Below are positions 19,748 to 30,155 of a DNA stretch of 64,000 nucleotides, in pieces. Under the pieces are notes generated by a model that had not been told where the DNA came from, searched no databases, and worked only from the letters and a program-made list of their open reading frames with translations. Source of the DNA: Diplonema papillatum (lineage: Eukaryota > Euglenozoa > Diplonemea > Diplonemida > Diplonemidae); NCBI GenBank assembly GCA_030068145.1, contig JAPJBO010001147.1, forward strand, positions 1-64,000. Reading direction: 5' to 3'. Within the stretch, counting starts at the first letter, position 1, and every line of letters begins with the position of its first letter. Position numbers and translations under genes: made by a program.

Positions 19748-19892
19748 AAACCAGACTCACACCACTGTCCTGTCTGCAGACACTCAGCCGCGCTGATGAT
19801 GGTCCGCCTTATGTCCGTGGCTTAACGGACCGAAACACGGCGCAGACGGAACCAATGCGTTGAGCACATATCCATTCCAAGCACGTTCTTGC
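19748..19892. repeat. Dispersed repeat R6, copy 1
   Basis: Matches 26873-26997 with gaps. Shared blocks are CACTGTCCTGTCTGCAGACA, then TGATGGTCCGCC, TGTCCGTGGCT, AACACGG, GCGTTGAGCA and CCATTCCAAGCA. Same orientation in both copies. No terminal repeats or coding capacity recognised; class unknown. Confidence 0.7.
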
Positions 19893-20453
19893 AATGCCCC
19901 CCTTTCCCAAGGAGTCTCTCGACTTCAGCACATGCGCTACTTCAGAATCATCACTGACGAAGCATCAAAGATGCGTCGTCGTGATGTTGTTTCATTCGCA
20001 GGCTCCCACTTATTCGCAAATGCCTCTCCCGAGGGTTCCTCTGTGTTGGCACCTCTGTTTGTGAAAATGCTTGGAGAAGATTTTCAGATTAGACCGCAAA
20101 AAGGACATTGTCGCGAAGTCTCCACCTACTACCAGTCGCGAGATTAGTGCGAAGAGCGCTTCCCCCCCGGGTGACCAGAGTAAACACAAAAACACCAACA
20201 CGACGGAAACGTCGCGACATAAAGTGTGGAATTCAAGCAGCTGGTTCAGCCCAGGCAAGCACTCTCGTGCTTGGTTGACCTGTCGTGCCCAGTTGCACAA
20301 TTTCCTTTCTTCCTTGGTTCTGCCCGCTATCGCTGTGACGCTTTTTGTCTCATTCTTTTTTTGGCTGTACCCCACACTGAGATGCCACCTTTGCGAAAGG
20401 TATACCTCATCCGAATGCTGTCACGGCTGGACAATTTCTGCTGCCACCGCACA
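19893..20453. other. Intergenic, no gene recognised
   Basis: Sequence leading to the microsatellite. Two frames run through it into the TAC repeat and only appear long because the repeat has no stop. No domain can be recognised in the non-repeat part. Confidence 0.5.
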
Positions 20454-20886
<433 letters not shown>

Positions 20887-21001
20887 GTATAAGCACCTGC
20901 TTTGCAGGAAATGCTTGAGGAGACTGCCAGTTGCGAAAGATCAAAGGTGACTCCCCACTATCGCAACAATAGGTAGATGGTTTAGTGGCGGGCGAGCGTT
21001 C
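20887..21001 (-). mobile_element. Dispersed repeat R1, copy 1 (SINE/LINE-3'-end-like, minus strand)
   Basis: Shares GTATAAGCACCTGCTTTG, GGAAATGCTTGAGGAGACTG and CCAGTTGCGA with copy 2 at 22466. It shares the block around GACTCCCCACTATCGCAACA with copy 3 at 26006. On the minus strand, copies 1 and 2 end at the same base (GTGCTTATAC) and are followed by different simple sequence, (AGT)144 here and A10 there. That is the pattern of an element copied through RNA with a variable tail. No reverse transcriptase is seen, so the class is inferred. Confidence 0.6.
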
Positions 21002-21338
21002 AAAAAAAAAAAACAAAAAAAAGGGGGGAGACCCTGCCTGAAGGAATCAACCACCCCCGGGTGGGCTAGTCTGACACATGTTGTCAACAGGAAAAAAAAA
21101 AAAAAAAAAAACGTGCAGACAAGTATTGGATGAATTTGCGGCCCGCAACACAGCAGTCATACTGTCTGTTTGCGCGCGAGTCCGCTATCCGGAGCCCAGC
21201 GGAAAAGCAACAGAATGGGCCACTTGGCTAATGCACGAGATCAAGTCTAGCTCGAAGATACGATAACACGGAACATTTTCTTTTGGGAACCCCACCGATC
21301 ACCACAAGCACGCACTAAGGTGAACTTCATAAGCATCC
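21002..21338. other. Intergenic with A-tracts, no gene recognised
   Basis: Contains two A-rich runs (21002-21022 interrupted, 21091-21110) around a G-run. There is no credible open frame. Confidence 0.45.
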
Positions 21339-21394
21339 AAAAGGTCGAAAGACACCAATCTGTACGTCCATTCGGATCGTCGGAAACACAAAAA
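21339..21394. repeat. Solo end of MITE-like family M3
   Basis: AAAAGGTCGAAAGACACCAA, then CTGTACGTCC and GGATCGTCGGAAACACAAAA, matches the left end of the full M3 element at 24680. The matching right end was not found nearby, so this is a fragment or a diverged copy. Confidence 0.6.
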
Positions 21395-21447
21395 ACCGTC
21401 GCAGGCAACTGACTGCGCGACAATTGCTGGAAACATAAAAAAAAACC

Positions 21448-21493
21448 CTAGCCTCCTTCGAAATGAGCACAAGGCAGTCCCTCGAGTATTTTT
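21448..21493. repeat. Dispersed repeat R2, copy 1
   Basis: CTAGCCTCCTTCGAAATGAG, continuing to CTCGAGTATTTTT, recurs essentially exactly at 22636-22682. 46 bases, same strand, outside any other recognised element. Confidence 0.85.
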
Positions 21494-22465
21494 GCGCTCC
21501 TTCTGCCCGCTAACCCCCTGCAAACCCGGGTGCGTGCCGTTCGAGGACCCAATGAGAGACAAGAGGTATTGGGCGACAAGCCCTGAGTGTTTAAAGGCCA
21601 CTTGCTTTAGAAGCAAGGTTGGAAGGGGACGACTCTGAAACTTAAGGATTCGGAATTGGAAAAATAACCACAGGCAATTCCTCCCTCTTCCTTGTTCCCG
21701 ACCTCGCTCCCCTCGATCGATTTTGCGGTAATCGCCCCAAGAGTACAGGTCCGAACGAGACCTCCCTCTCTCTCTGCGGTATCTGCTTGCTGTTCATGCC
21801 CGAGTGGGATTTGCGCAACAGGCAACAATAATGTAGGAAAATTATGGGTCGGTTGGGTGGAACCTTGGGTAGTTGTGGGTCAAAAACAAGAGCGTCCAGC
21901 AGCACCGAATCCTAGCAACCCGTGCAGGTTTATTTTCCGCACATTTTGGCATTTGCAGAGAGAGAGAACACTATGAGAAAGAATTGCGCGTGTCCAGCAT
22001 AGAAGAAAAACGGTTCAGAGGGTTTGGGCTTTTTGGGGAGACGCGCTTGTGTCGATCCTGTGATGTGCATGGGATCCCCCCCTTTTCATAGCGGTCAGCA
22101 GCACAGCTGGCTGCTTGCGATGTTGTCGAATAGCAACGGCAGATTGCAGCCACCACCGGGGGGCAGCACCGCGCACCCACACCTTTCCCACAATGGATGC
22201 TGTGGCTATTCTGACAGCATTGTGAGAAAGTTGTGGGTACACAGACTGCCGGCGGGTTGCTCGTGGAAATTTCGACCGATGGTCACAGTCGGGGTTGCCA
22301 GGCACCCGCCCATAGGGGCATCGGAACAAGGCAACCAGGCTGGTTAATAAGAAAGCTGTCATCAGCCCGGAGCCCAGCCGTTGGCTGGGGACATTTTCAC
22401 TGCAGCAACCCCACGGCATTTAAGGTGGTCTCCAGAGGAAGCCAGTGAAAAAGAATTTTTTTTTT
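21494..22465. other. Intergenic, no gene recognised
   Basis: Holds an imperfect inverted repeat around 22183-22223 (CTTTCCCACAATG against CATTGTGAGAAAG) and ends in a T10 run (22456-22465) that abuts R1 copy 2. No open frame has recognisable content. Confidence 0.45.
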
Positions 22466-22599
22466 GTATAAGCACCTGCTTTGTAGGAAATGCTTGAGGA
22501 GACTGCCAGTTGCGATAGATCAAAGGAGGTAAATGTGCTGTAGCCCACACGAAACACAGGTAAATCTGGGTTTAGTGGCGGGCGTAAGCGTTCAACGAA
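22466..22599 (-). mobile_element. Dispersed repeat R1, copy 2 (A10-tailed on the minus strand)
   Basis: Second, longer copy of R1. On the minus strand it ends GTGCTTATAC followed by A10. It extends further at its other end than copy 1 and shares ACAGGTAAATCTGGGTT and AGTGGCGG with copy 3. In one minus-strand frame, copies 2 and 3 both read RPPLNPDLPV and then, further on, SSSISY. That could be the decayed end of a coding element. The ends are inferred from alignment by eye. Confidence 0.6.
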
Positions 22600-22635
22600 A
22601 AAGACCACTTTGTAGTTGTATTGTTTTCTCCCCCT

Positions 22636-22682
22636 CTAGCCTCCTTCGAAATGAGCACAAGGCAGTCCCTCGAGTATTTTTT
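22636..22682. repeat. Dispersed repeat R2, copy 2
   Basis: Near-exact repeat of 21448-21493, 37 bases downstream of R1 copy 2. Confidence 0.85.
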
Positions 22683-23939
22683 AGCCCCATGCAATGTGTG
22701 AGGAAACTGAACCGCCCGAGTAGGACCTTCTGATCATGAACCACGTCCAGGATTTGGGCTCAGGGTAGTGCGGTCAACGAAAACGTACGGTTCAAGTGCC
22801 GGAATGACCTAGAATCCGCACGTCGTAAAAGGTTTGTCCCACAGTTTTTCCAGGGGATTCTGACCATTTCACCGTGGAGAATCTGCCGTTCCCAGAGGCC
22901 CGTGGCGGGTTCGACGTGGCCACGATAGACGGCCGGCAATGGGAGCGCTGGGCTTGCTGCGGACTCGACCACGATGGACGGCCGCCTCCGACGACAGAGT
23001 CTGAGTGTAAAACGCGATGACCACCGCCCTGGTGGGCGGGCTGCACCCGGAACGTCGCAAACGGTCGTCAACTGGCACGATGGCCAGGAGCACACACTTC
23101 CTCTGTGGTAAATAAGGGACTGGCAGCCCGGAAGCTCCCCAAACCACTGTTTTTTATCAACCAGCCTGAAGGCAACCCCCTTGCGCCTGCTGCCTCCGGG
23201 TGCTGGCCACCCGACGAAAACCGGTTTACCGCCTGCGAGCCGGTGGGCCGCGCCCTGCACTATTTTCGTCGCGCGCTCAATCTTTTCCCCCCCATACCAA
23301 CGCAAATAAACAGAGATAAATTTTTACGTTAGTATTTGTTCCCTCTCGCTTCAATCAAAAACAAACCAAGCCCGTGTGCCACGAAAGTCAAGGACCCGTG
23401 GGCTGCCATGAAAGGAAAAATAGTTGTGGAGGATAGACGTGTAGATTCCTGAAGGACCGGCCGGTTCAAGTTAACCATGCTGTATGTATGTATGGTGGTG
23501 CACCCGATGGACCTGTGAACAAGCCCGAACACCGACGGGGCGACGCCGGAAGTGGTTACGGCTACCAAACCATATCTCACGGATGCCTGCGCACAGTCGC
23601 CAAATTGCTCTGTTTCAGCTCCCCTTGCACGTGGCAAGTAACTTGTGTCCCTTATTTTTGCGCACTAGAAGTCCACAGAAGCTGGGAGCTGTGGGGATTA
23701 TAAAAGAGTTTTGATTTTGCTTGCGCCTCCGCATCCAGGAAAGTGACAATAATTAGGCTCACGTACAGAACAAAGAACACGTTTACCCTTCCAGCTTCTC
23801 CCACTGAACCAGATCTGTTCTTCTGTCGTTTGGGGTTTCAGTCTGAACCTGCTGAAATGAAGTGAACATTTCCGCCTCAGCGGAAAAAGACCTGTTTTCA
23901 CTATGAAGGAAAATATCATAGCATGTTTCGTCATTCCAT
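22683..23939. other. Intergenic with a GC-rich, coding-like block, no gene recognised
   Basis: About 22850-23290 is clearly richer in G and C than its surroundings. Short frames read like coding sequence (for example VVNWHDGQEHTLPLW on the plus strand), but stops interrupt every frame and I recognise no family. It may be a decayed exon or transposon remnant. The rest holds nothing I can name. Confidence 0.4.
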
Positions 23940-24217
23940 GAGCCAATTCACCCCCTGCCCGATCGAACGTTGCGAGCCTTCTAGTTTGGATTAGAATGCA
24001 AAGAATCTGCGGCGATAATCTGCAGCGCCTTGTAGAACGGAATGTTCGTAGAGCATAATCGAGCAAAAATCTGAGCGTAACCGAGTGTAATCGCCGCTCA
24101 ATCTTTTGGGTTAGAATGCAAAGAATCTGTGGAGGTAGTCTGCATCTGCTCTCTTTCGTGATTGTGACGACCGCGCAATCGAACTCGGGTCGCTACAGGG
24201 GAGGGGTGAATAGGCTC
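23940..24217. mobile_element. MITE-like element, family M2, copy 2
   Basis: Starts GAGCCAATTCACCCCCTGCC at 23940 and ends with the imperfect complement at 24198-24217 (GGGTGAATAGGCTC). The interior matches the complement of 18825-19087. It also carries an internal duplication: TTAGAATGCAAAGAATCTG occurs at 23991 and 24111, a 120-bp period. No coding capacity. Confidence 0.6.
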
Positions 24218-24679
24218 ATTTCTTGTTTTTTTATCAGAGAAGCGGCATATATCACTCAATCAAACACCCACTACCCCAGGTCAGAAGATAGGCCAAGACG
24301 GATGCAAAGACGTTCTTGGGCTTAGAGTGGCTGAAGTGTTTTTTGTTGAGGAGTGTTCAATCGAAGCAGGCCACTCCCTGCATGGATGGCTGAATTTGCT
24401 TTCTCTGAATGAAGCACGGGATAATCCCCACGAACCTCCAAAAAGCAAACACGAAGTGGGCCCGCTCCGAACACGAATCAGCTTTTAAAGGACCCATCGA
24501 ACCCAGAGACTCTAAAATCCCGGGTTCTCAAGCGAACTTTACTCTAAAAAGCGAACACTTGCTCTAAGAAGCAAACAGGAATCAAAACTTTGCCGTATGT
24601 AGTAGTGGTAAAGACAAAAAAAATATCGCCGGAAACACCAAAAAAACCGACCACACGCACCAAGCTGCACAAAACAATT
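24218..24679. other. Intergenic, no gene recognised
   Basis: AT-rich with A-tracts. There is no repeat that I could pair elsewhere in the window and no credible open frame. Confidence 0.45.
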
Positions 24680-24950
24680 AAAAGGTCGAAAGACACGAAT
24701 CTGTACGTCCCACGGGATCGTCGGAAACACAAAAACATACTGCTGCGGTGCGGCGCGGCAGGTCAACAGCCTGCCAAACAATTCTTGAGCCCTCCATTCA
24801 AAAAACCCGCCCTCAAAAAGCAACTGACGGAGCGAATTCTTCCCGAAACAAACACAGAAAGGTTTATATGCAGCTGTTTGGCATACGAGAAGGTTCATTC
24901 TCCTACTTGTTTCTGACGATCCCGTACAGAGTTCAACCATTCGACCTTTT
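24680..24950. mobile_element. MITE-like element, family M3, full copy
   Basis: The left end AAAAGGTCGAAAGACACGAA with CTGTAC and GGGATCGTCGGAAAC (24680-24728) is matched in inverse orientation at the right end (24910-24950: GACGATCCCGTACAGAG, then TTCGACCTTTT). The inverted repeats are about 41-49 bp and imperfect, with a 7-base indel. The total length is 271 bp. A second left end lies at 21339. No open frame and no clear target-site duplication. Confidence 0.65.
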
Positions 24951-26005
24951 CTTTGTCTCCCAACGACATCAAAACTAGGACGTCGTTGATGCCTGCATTG
25001 TTGGCCCGGGGATTGGGCCCCGCTCCAGGTAGTACTCGGCTACGGCATCACGCTGCGCGTCAAGTAGAACCACGCTCCGAACAGCAAGTTAACACAACCG
25101 TCAGTTAGTCACGCCGCTCCGTCACGGAAGCGCACACAACTGCACCGACCAGCTACCCATCCCTGCCTGGGCAACAGCGAATAACTTTCCCGCCGCACCC
25201 CTACGCATACATTGCATTACGAGTCGGCTTCTCGTCAGGGCATCGCGGGGCGACACTCGAAAAGAGTAACATATGCCAACGGAAAGGGGCAGGTGTCATA
25301 TTACCACTCTTTCTTAGCATGCGCATAGAAACGACAGCGCGATGACTATGAGGTCGTGACTAGGGGGCACACAGGGCGCAGTCCTCCCAACCTCCCCGCT
25401 TCCCTGGGTGAGGCAAAAAAAGAAAGGACGCCCCTTCACAGGCAACTGAGCCCGGCAGTGAGCCGTAAACAAAAAAAAAGCTTCGCCAAATTAGAGTCCG
25501 CCCTCTGCTGAAGTGTTTAACTCCAGCTTCTGAGGCTCGACTTCGTCGTGCAACAACGGAGGAGGGAACTCGCTTAGTATACGCCTGCGGCTGTGTTCAG
25601 TGCTCACGCTGGGACTGCTTGTAGTCAGACAGTTCGCTCGAAACTCCGGGGTTTTAGGGTCTCAAAAAAAAGTCTCCGGGCGTCCTTTGGCAATATGGGA
25701 GTCCTTTATGCTCTGCGTGGGGTGGTTACGAGGTAAGAGGATAGGTGTGCATCTTCGTTGCTGGTTTTGGCCATTTTGACAACATCCCGACACACGCAAG
25801 CTTACAACCGACCGCATTTTGCTTCAATAGTACTCGGCCTAGCTACTTGTAGGCAAATACCGATGTACGGTCACTCATGTGGCTGTTTTTTGCTGATTGC
25901 ACCCGGGAGGAAAACAAGCCAACAACAGTTAAAAAGAAAACGTCCGCAGAAAAAGAAAACGTGCAAAAGCACCCGATTTCTTCGTCTTTTTTTCTTGTCT
26001 CTTGT
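24951..26005. other. Intergenic, no gene recognised
   Basis: Contains a short coding-like patch on the minus strand near 24970-25070 that is closed by stops on both sides, several A-tracts, and a purine/pyrimidine-rich run at 25910-26005. Nothing nameable. Confidence 0.45.
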
Positions 26006-26198
26006 GTAGGAAATACTTGAGGAGGCTGCCAGTAGCGAAATCTCGAGGCTTAGTGTGGTACTCATCAGCATGCCGATGACTCCCCACTATCGCAACAACA
26101 TTCCAATCTCAAAGGAGAAACATGTTCTGTAGTCCACACGAACGACAGGTAAATCTGGGTTCAGTGGCGGACGTTGAACGCTTACGAAGCCGCCACTT
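26006..26198 (-). mobile_element. Dispersed repeat R1, copy 3
   Basis: Longest R1 copy. It contains GTAGGAAATACTTGAGGAGG, GACTCCCCACTATCGCAACA and CAGGTAAATCTGGGTTCAGT in the order expected from copies 1 and 2. On the minus strand it lacks the GCAGGTGCTTATAC end and runs into A-rich sequence instead. Confidence 0.6.
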
Positions 26199-26872
26199 AG
26201 AAGTTGCAAAATATTTACTCGTAACTCTGGGATTCGTTCCAGCTGTAGTAAAGCGCCCGGCGGCCTCCCGAGCATTTTCCGAGTTTCTGAAATTTGAAAA
26301 AGTGGCCTCAAGAACAAGTTGTAGACCCGTGGCTTCGGTACTTTCATGTTCAACGTTATCCATCTGTTCCTCCGAAATAGCAGCAGCAGTTAACGCGAAA
26401 TTGTGACGCTAAACCCCATACCACTTGGTTTGTAAGTTCCAGCAGTAAGCGGTCGGTATTGTGGTTGTGCTTGTGTAAAGATTTCGCTCTCTGATAGCGA
26501 GAATCGAAGCCATGGCACGCAACTCTGAAGGAATGGCCTTGGCGCGGACCGGGAACTCAGCTATTGGTCGGCAGAAGGCGCTGGCTCGCATGCCGGATTA
26601 ATTGCAAGAGGGCTTGTCTCCGTGCGAAAAAAGTAAAACGTTTTTTTTTAGTTTCCCGAGGAACTCCCGTTTCTAGCCCCCTGGTAAAAGTTGTTGGACG
26701 AACTCAAGAGGCGTGTCCCTGTTCCCTGCTTTCTAATGGTTATTCCTATGGAGGTCCATTCTTCCCGTTTGCACACTTCTTCGGAACCCGAAGATCTTGC
26801 TTTCATGGAAATCGTAGATGCATGCAGCACCGACACTTTTGGCGTGTTTTGTTGTCATTTGTGTTCACTACC
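26199..26872. other. Intergenic, no gene recognised
   Basis: Open frames on both strands reach about 95 codons, and a 234-codon frame starts at 26564, but the latter runs through two unrelated repeats (R6, M4). I see no domain. Confidence 0.45.
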
Positions 26873-26997
26873 AGGCTCTCATCACTGTCCTGTCTGCAGA
26901 CACTGAGACTCAGCGCTGATGGTCCGCCGGATGTGTCCGTGGCTAAAACACGGTACAGATGTGATGCAGCGTTGAGCATACCATTCCAAGCATCCCC
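26873..26997. repeat. Dispersed repeat R6, copy 2
   Basis: Second copy of the sequence at 19748-19892, shorter by several small gaps, same orientation. Confidence 0.7.
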
Positions 26998-27035
26998 TCC
27001 CCATTTCTTTTTTAATAGTACATCTGTACTGACGG

Positions 27036-27246
27036 GAACATTTCCGGAACAACGGTTGCACATGAAAGAGAAAACGAAGCCAACGAACAAAGTGCTAATA
27101 CAGGAAAATCCCCCCAGAGAGGTTTATACCCTGTACACGCGAAGAACAAGAAACTTTTGCCTTATCATTTTCATCATCTTTGGTCAGTTGATGCTGATCG
27201 TCCGTTGCTTCGTTTATCAGTGCAAGCCCCAACTCCGGAAATGTTC
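27036..27246. mobile_element. MITE-like element, family M4, copy 1
   Basis: Perfect 13-bp terminal inverted repeats (GAACATTTCCGGA at 27036-27048, TCCGGAAATGTTC at 27234-27246). Similarity continues inward to about 45 bp, with GTTGCA, ACGAAGC and AAC blocks on both arms. 211 bp, no coding capacity. Flanked on the left by AGTACATCTGTACTGACGG; the near-identical AGTACATTCGTACTGACGG follows on the right. Confidence 0.7.
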
Positions 27247-27271
27247 TGAATTAGTACATTCGTACTGACGG

Positions 27272-27396
27272 GAACATTTCCGGAACCACGGTCGCACGTG
27301 AAAGAGAAAAAACGAAGCCAATTATCTTTCATATGTCATATTATCATTTTGCTTCGTTTATCAGGTGCAAAAAATAGCCTAACTCCGGAAATGTTC
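27272..27396. mobile_element. MITE-like element, family M4, copy 2 (short)
   Basis: Same 13-bp inverted ends (27272-27284, 27384-27396) and the same inner blocks as copy 1, but only 125 bp long. It lies 25 bp from copy 1 in the same orientation, so the pair reads as a tandem array. R1 copy 4 begins 7 bp after it. Confidence 0.7.
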
Positions 27397-27403
27397 TTGA
27401 AAA

Positions 27404-27480
27404 GGCACCTGTCGTAGGAAATAGTTATGGAGGTCGCCAGTTGCAAAATCTTAAGTAGTGCGTGGTTTTCATCGGCATAA
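27404..27480 (-). mobile_element. Dispersed repeat R1, copy 4 (partial)
   Basis: GGCACCTGTCGTAGGAAATA, then GGAGG and CCAGTTGC, followed by a block like copy 3 (GTGG, TCATC.GCAT). More diverged than the others. Confidence 0.45.
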
Positions 27481-28817
27481 TAATACATGCCTTCAATTTG
27501 CAAACATCCGTTCCTCCGAGTGTGTTACCGCGCTGTTTCTTTCTTACCGCTTCCCTCACAAGAGAACGAAGAGAAACATGAATGAAAATGAAATGAGAAA
27601 AAAGAAAATGGAACTACAACTTCAACCAAGTTTGGACCTCTCGTATTTATCTTTTTCTTTCATCATGTTCCACTGCTACCCCCGCCCCCCCTCCTGTGCC
27701 GACTGAAGGTGCTTCGGCCGCTGATTAGAAGTGCACGTCGAGTTTTGAGCGCGTACTCCACGTTGGAGACGCATCAAACTTGGGGTGCCGCTTATCTGGA
27801 ATCCTGGGGTCGCTCTAGGCGACATGGTTCGACCCCCTGTGTCTTTTGGTGGTTCGTCGTGTGGTAGTGCTCTGCCTGCCTTTCGTAGCACATTTTGAAC
27901 GTCGCCCTCGCCTTCCTTCCTCGTGATACCCGCGATTTCTTCAACTTGGTGCGAAAGAAATACAAAGAAAACGCGCACCAGCCCGCAGTGCCACACAGTC
28001 TTTGACCCTTTCGTGCGACCTGGGCGCGGCGTGTTATTCAAAGTCCCACCAGGTTCTTTCATCTCCCACCACACACATGTTCGTATTTCAGAGCAGATAT
28101 AGAACCTGTACCTCTCCCTTGCTTTCGCCAGCCGCCCCTGCTGCCCGTATGTTTCCAGCGTTGTCACTACCTTTCTTGATGATGCGAAAGCCTGGCGAAT
28201 AGTCAGCACGAAGTATGGCATGCATGATTCCGAACATTCACGACTGATGCGGTCGTCGCGTGCAAAGAAGTAGCCGCCTGATGTACTAATCCAGAGGCAT
28301 GTGAAAACTGCAGGGGGATATCAGACCTGCGCAGCCGGCCTGGCCAGTGCTGCAAACGAGGCCACCGCTACCAGGTATTGCAACTTCGACGCGAGCAACA
28401 GCGCCGCAGAAGCGTGTGGGTGGTGGACGTGACGGTGTGTGTCGTTGGTGAACTCCAGCTAACCGAGTTTACATCCATAATAATAATAATAAGCTAGGCT
28501 CCTGGCTCTTCGGGTTTAATTCTCAATCATTGGGTACAAATGTTTAACATACCGACGTACCAGTGCACGAACTGAGCATCATGCGAGCTTAGAATCGCCC
28601 GAACTAACAGGTCTAAAGTCTTTCCCCCTATTCTCGCTTTGATTCGTCGTCTTGTTGCGTTAGTGGGAAGTCATGAGTACCACACTACGCCAGCTTTTCG
28701 CTACGTGACTCCAGAAGGGTCACTTTTTCCACGCTTTGATTCGAGAACAACCGAACCCCCGAAACAAACAATAGAAAATAAAACCGGAAACTATTGTTGT
28801 CTCTCTGCGAGACTTGG
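27481..28817. other. Intergenic upstream of the collapsed paralogue, no gene recognised
   Basis: Holds a small (ATA)n run at about 28478-28494. A GC-rich coding-like patch near 28325-28440 has a short plus-strand frame reading TRYCNFDASNSAAEACGWW before a stop. The last 80 bases (GAAACAAAC, then a pyrimidine tract and ACTTGGATG) resemble the 5' flank of copy B, so they are probably the inherited leader of the paralogue. Confidence 0.45.
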
Positions 28818-30155
28818 ATGCACGTCGTCATGCAGCTATTGCTGGCCTCGATGGCGGCTGGCGACGCCACCGAGTATTGTTCCCTGGTCACACTTTGGTG
28901 CCGCGTGTCCCGAGGGGAAAGCTCACATTGCCAGTGACGTGTACAACCTATGCGCGCCGAGCGTGTGTGCGATGCTTCCATCAGACACCTCTGCCGCGTT
29001 TGACGCGCCGTCAGCACGTACACTTACAAAACATCGGGCATGTGCTCCATAAAGTTCGTTCCCGGTGCCTCACCCAGTTACTCCATTTGCGGTACGCCCC
29101 CGCTGACGCCAGCACCGCCGTCTTCCCCACCACCCACGTATCATTGCTCAAGCGTGGTAGTGCACTTTGGCAGCGAGTGTCCCGCGGGGAAAGCGCTCAT
29201 TGCTGGTGACGTGTTCAACCTGTGCGCGGCAACCTCGTGTGCGATGCTTCCATCAGACACCTTGGTTGCGTGTGACGGCGCCGTCAGCACGTACATTTAC
29301 AAAACATCGGGCATGTGCTCCATAAAGTTCGTTCCCGGCGCCTCACCCAGTTACTCCATTTACGGTACGCCCCCGCTGCCGCCAGCACCGCCGACTCCGA
29401 TGCCGTCTTCCCCACCACCCACGTATAATTGCTCAAGCGTAGTGCACTTTGGCAGCGAGTGTCCCGCGGGGAAAGCGCTCATTGCTGGTGACGTGTTCAA
29501 CCTGTGCGCGGCAACCTCGTGTGCGATGCTTCCATCAGACACCTTAGTTGCTTGTGACGGCGCCGTCAGCACGTACATTTACAAAACATCGGGCATGTGC
29601 TCCATAAAGTTCGTTCCCGGCGCCTCACCCAGTTACTCCATTTACGGTACGCCCCCGCTGCCGCCAGCACCGCCGACTCCGATGCCGTCTTCCCCACCAC
29701 CCACGTATAATTGCTCAAGCGTAGTGCACTTTGGCAGCGAGTGTCCCGCGGGGAAAGCGCTCATTGCTGGTGACGTGTTCAACCTGTGCGCGGCAACCTC
29801 GTGTGCGATGCTTCCATCAGACACCTTAGTTGCTTGTGACGGCGCCGTCAGCACGTACATTTACAAAACATCGGGCATGTGCTCCATAAAGTTCGTTCCC
29901 GGCGCCTCACCCAGTTACTCCATTTACGGTACGCCCCCGCTGCCGCCAGCACCGCCGACTCCGATGCCGTCTTCCCCACCACCCACGTATAATTGCTCAA
30001 GCGTAGTGCACTTTGGCAGCGAGTGTCCCGCGGGCGCGGACGCGACGGTAAGTGAGCAGGTGGAAGCGCTCGCAGCAGCCGCCTGCGAACGAGGGGCTCA
30101 CATCAAAGGTAGACAGCCCACTAACCCCACCGGAGCCGCGAAGACGGGCAGGTGA
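28818..30155 (+). pseudogene. Collapsed paralogue of the giant gene: signal peptide plus five propeller-less cysteine domains
   Basis: At 28818 ATG begins MHVVMQLLLASMAAGDATEY, closely matching the start of copy B (MRVAMQLLLLAATAAGDTTG). A cysteine domain like that of module 2 follows (ECPAGKALIAGDVFNLC; compare ECPEGKALIDRHMLNLC). Instead of a propeller, each unit passes straight into a Pro linker (PPAPPTPMPSSPPP) and the next cysteine domain. The first unit has lost two bases near 28890 and one near 29005 relative to later units. The signal-peptide frame therefore stops after 40 codons and the original frame resumes near 29010. From 29040 the frame is open to the stop at 30155. Homology to the units ends near 30034 and the last 40 codons are unrelated. 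Probably broken, unless the indels are assembly errors. Confidence 0.75.
28890..30034 (+). repeat. Tandem array of cysteine-domain units, 282-bp period
   Basis: Units start (at GGTACGCCCCC) at 29091, 29364, 29646 and 29928. The spacings are 273, 282 and 282 bp, a multiple of three each time. A more diverged unit precedes 29091 and a truncated one ends at 30034. Units 29364-29645 and 29646-29927 look identical, including a shared ACCTTAGTTGCTTGTG that differs from the first unit, so the last duplication is recent. Confidence 0.92.

Noticed and set aside
19748-19800. HHCPVCRH-like zinc-ligand pattern in repeat R6 (also near 26880)
   Set aside because: The frame is only about 30 codons in one copy and ends at once in the other. 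The pattern comes from the palindromic GTCTGCAGAC in the repeat.
22760-23305. 181-codon minus-strand frame in the GC-rich block
   Set aside because: Competing frames exist on both strands and no family is recognisable. Described as a coding-like block only.
24970-25070. Short coding-like minus-strand stretch
   Set aside because: About 33 codons bounded by stops, with no match I could recognise.
26564-27268. 234-codon plus-strand frame
   Set aside because: It runs through two unrelated repeats (R6 and M4) and has no recognisable domain.
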